Assembly: GCA_008973525.1 (NCBI GenBank)
Contig: WACJ01000370.1
Location: forward strand, 1-64,000
From: Stenopsyche tienmushanensis
Taxonomy: Eukaryota; Arthropoda; Insecta; Trichoptera; Stenopsychidae
Direction of reading: 5' to 3'
Length of the DNA: 64,000 nucleotides
Shown here: one piece after another, positions 62,986 to 64,000 of the stretch
How the letters are laid out: each line of letters starts with the position of its first letter
How positions within the stretch are numbered: the stretch's first letter is position 1
Program-made: the position numbers and the translations under genes
The notes under the pieces: generated by a model
What the model saw: only the letters and a program-made list of their open reading frames with translations
Databases searched by the model: none
What the model was told of the DNA's origin: nothing

Positions 62986-64000
62986 ACCTATTTCACCCAC
63001 GTAAACATATAAAATAATTCGAATTTGGTAATTTAATTTTAATATCTTGAAATTATTAATAAATTCTCTGAATTTATAACCGTTTTCTAAATTTTACGTG
63101 TACTTTAATTTACACATTATTAATGCCATAAAACTTCTTAAATAAAGTGCAGGCACTATTTTATTTATTACATATTTAGCTCCTGAGTAGAAATTTAAAC
63201 AGGTGGAGGATGTTCTGAAGCTTCGAGAGCTATTTATTCACGAACGATATCCAGTTCAGATGCATCTTAAATAATCATGGAGAGATACGATGTTGTACGT
63301 TTTCTGGGAATGTTGAGACACTTAAATTCACTCTCCCGACAGTCAAGTTGAAATTTAAAATAGTATGAATTTTCAATTGGAAATATTTTTGCAGCATGTT
63401 GAAGTCATCCCTTATTAATGCTTCCAGACGATGTAGTTTTTACGAGGTATTCAAAACTGTACGAGGGCACTAATGCGGTCGCAACACGTTTAAGATTGCA
63501 TTAAGATATTCCGCAATGAGTGTAATAAATCTTCTTAATGCACTTAATGTGCCAATATTTATAGTTTTTTCTAGAGAGCACAATCGTTATGCCCGTGTCC
63601 ATCGATGTATTTATTTATGGCTTATATAAGCGTTTGAATTTGCATGGGGTGGTTCTGTTCACGATTGAAAGCCCACTTTACTAACTTGCCAAGCACACGT
63701 ATATTATTATAGTGCCACGTTCCAATTTGTTACCTCTTGCAGTATTTCACCGTTTCGGTAAACTGAATTTAATTCAGAGAGCGAGTTTAAATAAATTTTA
63801 AATTAATCTACTGAAGAGTACATAAATGCAATCTAGGCTTTTTGAGGACAATTCAAATATTTGTAATTTTTGTATATTCAATGAAATGTCTTTAATATGC
63901 GGAAATTTAATAAATTCTGTTTCGTTTGATGCAGTTTCCGAGTGTTGTTGCATAATTTGTTATTCCGAGCATTTATGCAAATACTGCCTATTCTCATTTG
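62986..64000. other. Gene-free stretch to window end
   Basis: AT-rich, with a few GC-richer words around 63180-63480. No exon, RNA gene or element could be supported. Confidence 0.4.

Overview
The window is AT-rich eukaryotic DNA with short, spliced exons and many old transposon copies. The gene structure, the small introns of one gene next to a very long intron of another, and the transposon mix (mariner, hAT, piggyBac-like, R1-type LINE relics, tRNA-derived SINEs) point to an arthropod, most likely an insect. The order cannot be settled from the sequence. I see no bacterial operon, CRISPR array, rRNA or intact tRNA gene, and no complete transposase.

Layout. Positions 1145-4938 (minus strand) hold twelve exons of a phospholipase A2-activating protein homologue (PLAA, the Ufd3/Doa1 family): start codon, seven-bladed WD40 propeller, PFU domain, DPFTG repeats and the beginning of the PUL region. 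The remaining roughly 200 residues lie beyond position 1. Its last visible intron contains a mariner relic with both ends and a LINE-tail-like repeat. About 0.5 kb upstream, head to head, a GC-rich first exon of an unidentified plus-strand gene starts at 5450 and ends in a GTAAGT donor at 5665. A GC-rich exon with good splice sites at 58431-58521 is phase-compatible with it. If they belong together, almost everything between 5.7 and 58.4 kb is intron of this gene.

The rest (about 6-64 kb) is intronic or intergenic DNA with at least two dozen mobile-element pieces. They include a 1.6 kb TTAA-flanked piggyBac-like element carrying an inserted hAT MITE with a perfect 8-bp target duplication, and five same-orientation copies of one hAT family, two of which keep the transposase C-terminal dimerisation motif. 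There are also two related TA-flanked MITEs, a pogo-like MITE, mariner relics of several families, two tRNA-derived SINE families, and two fragments of R1-like reverse transcriptase. Most other open frames are short, lack codon or family signal, and are of the number expected by chance in AT-rich DNA.

I found no convincing new biological system. The points most worth following are the unidentified long-intron gene, the shared PLAA promoter region, and the nested and repeated non-autonomous transposon families.
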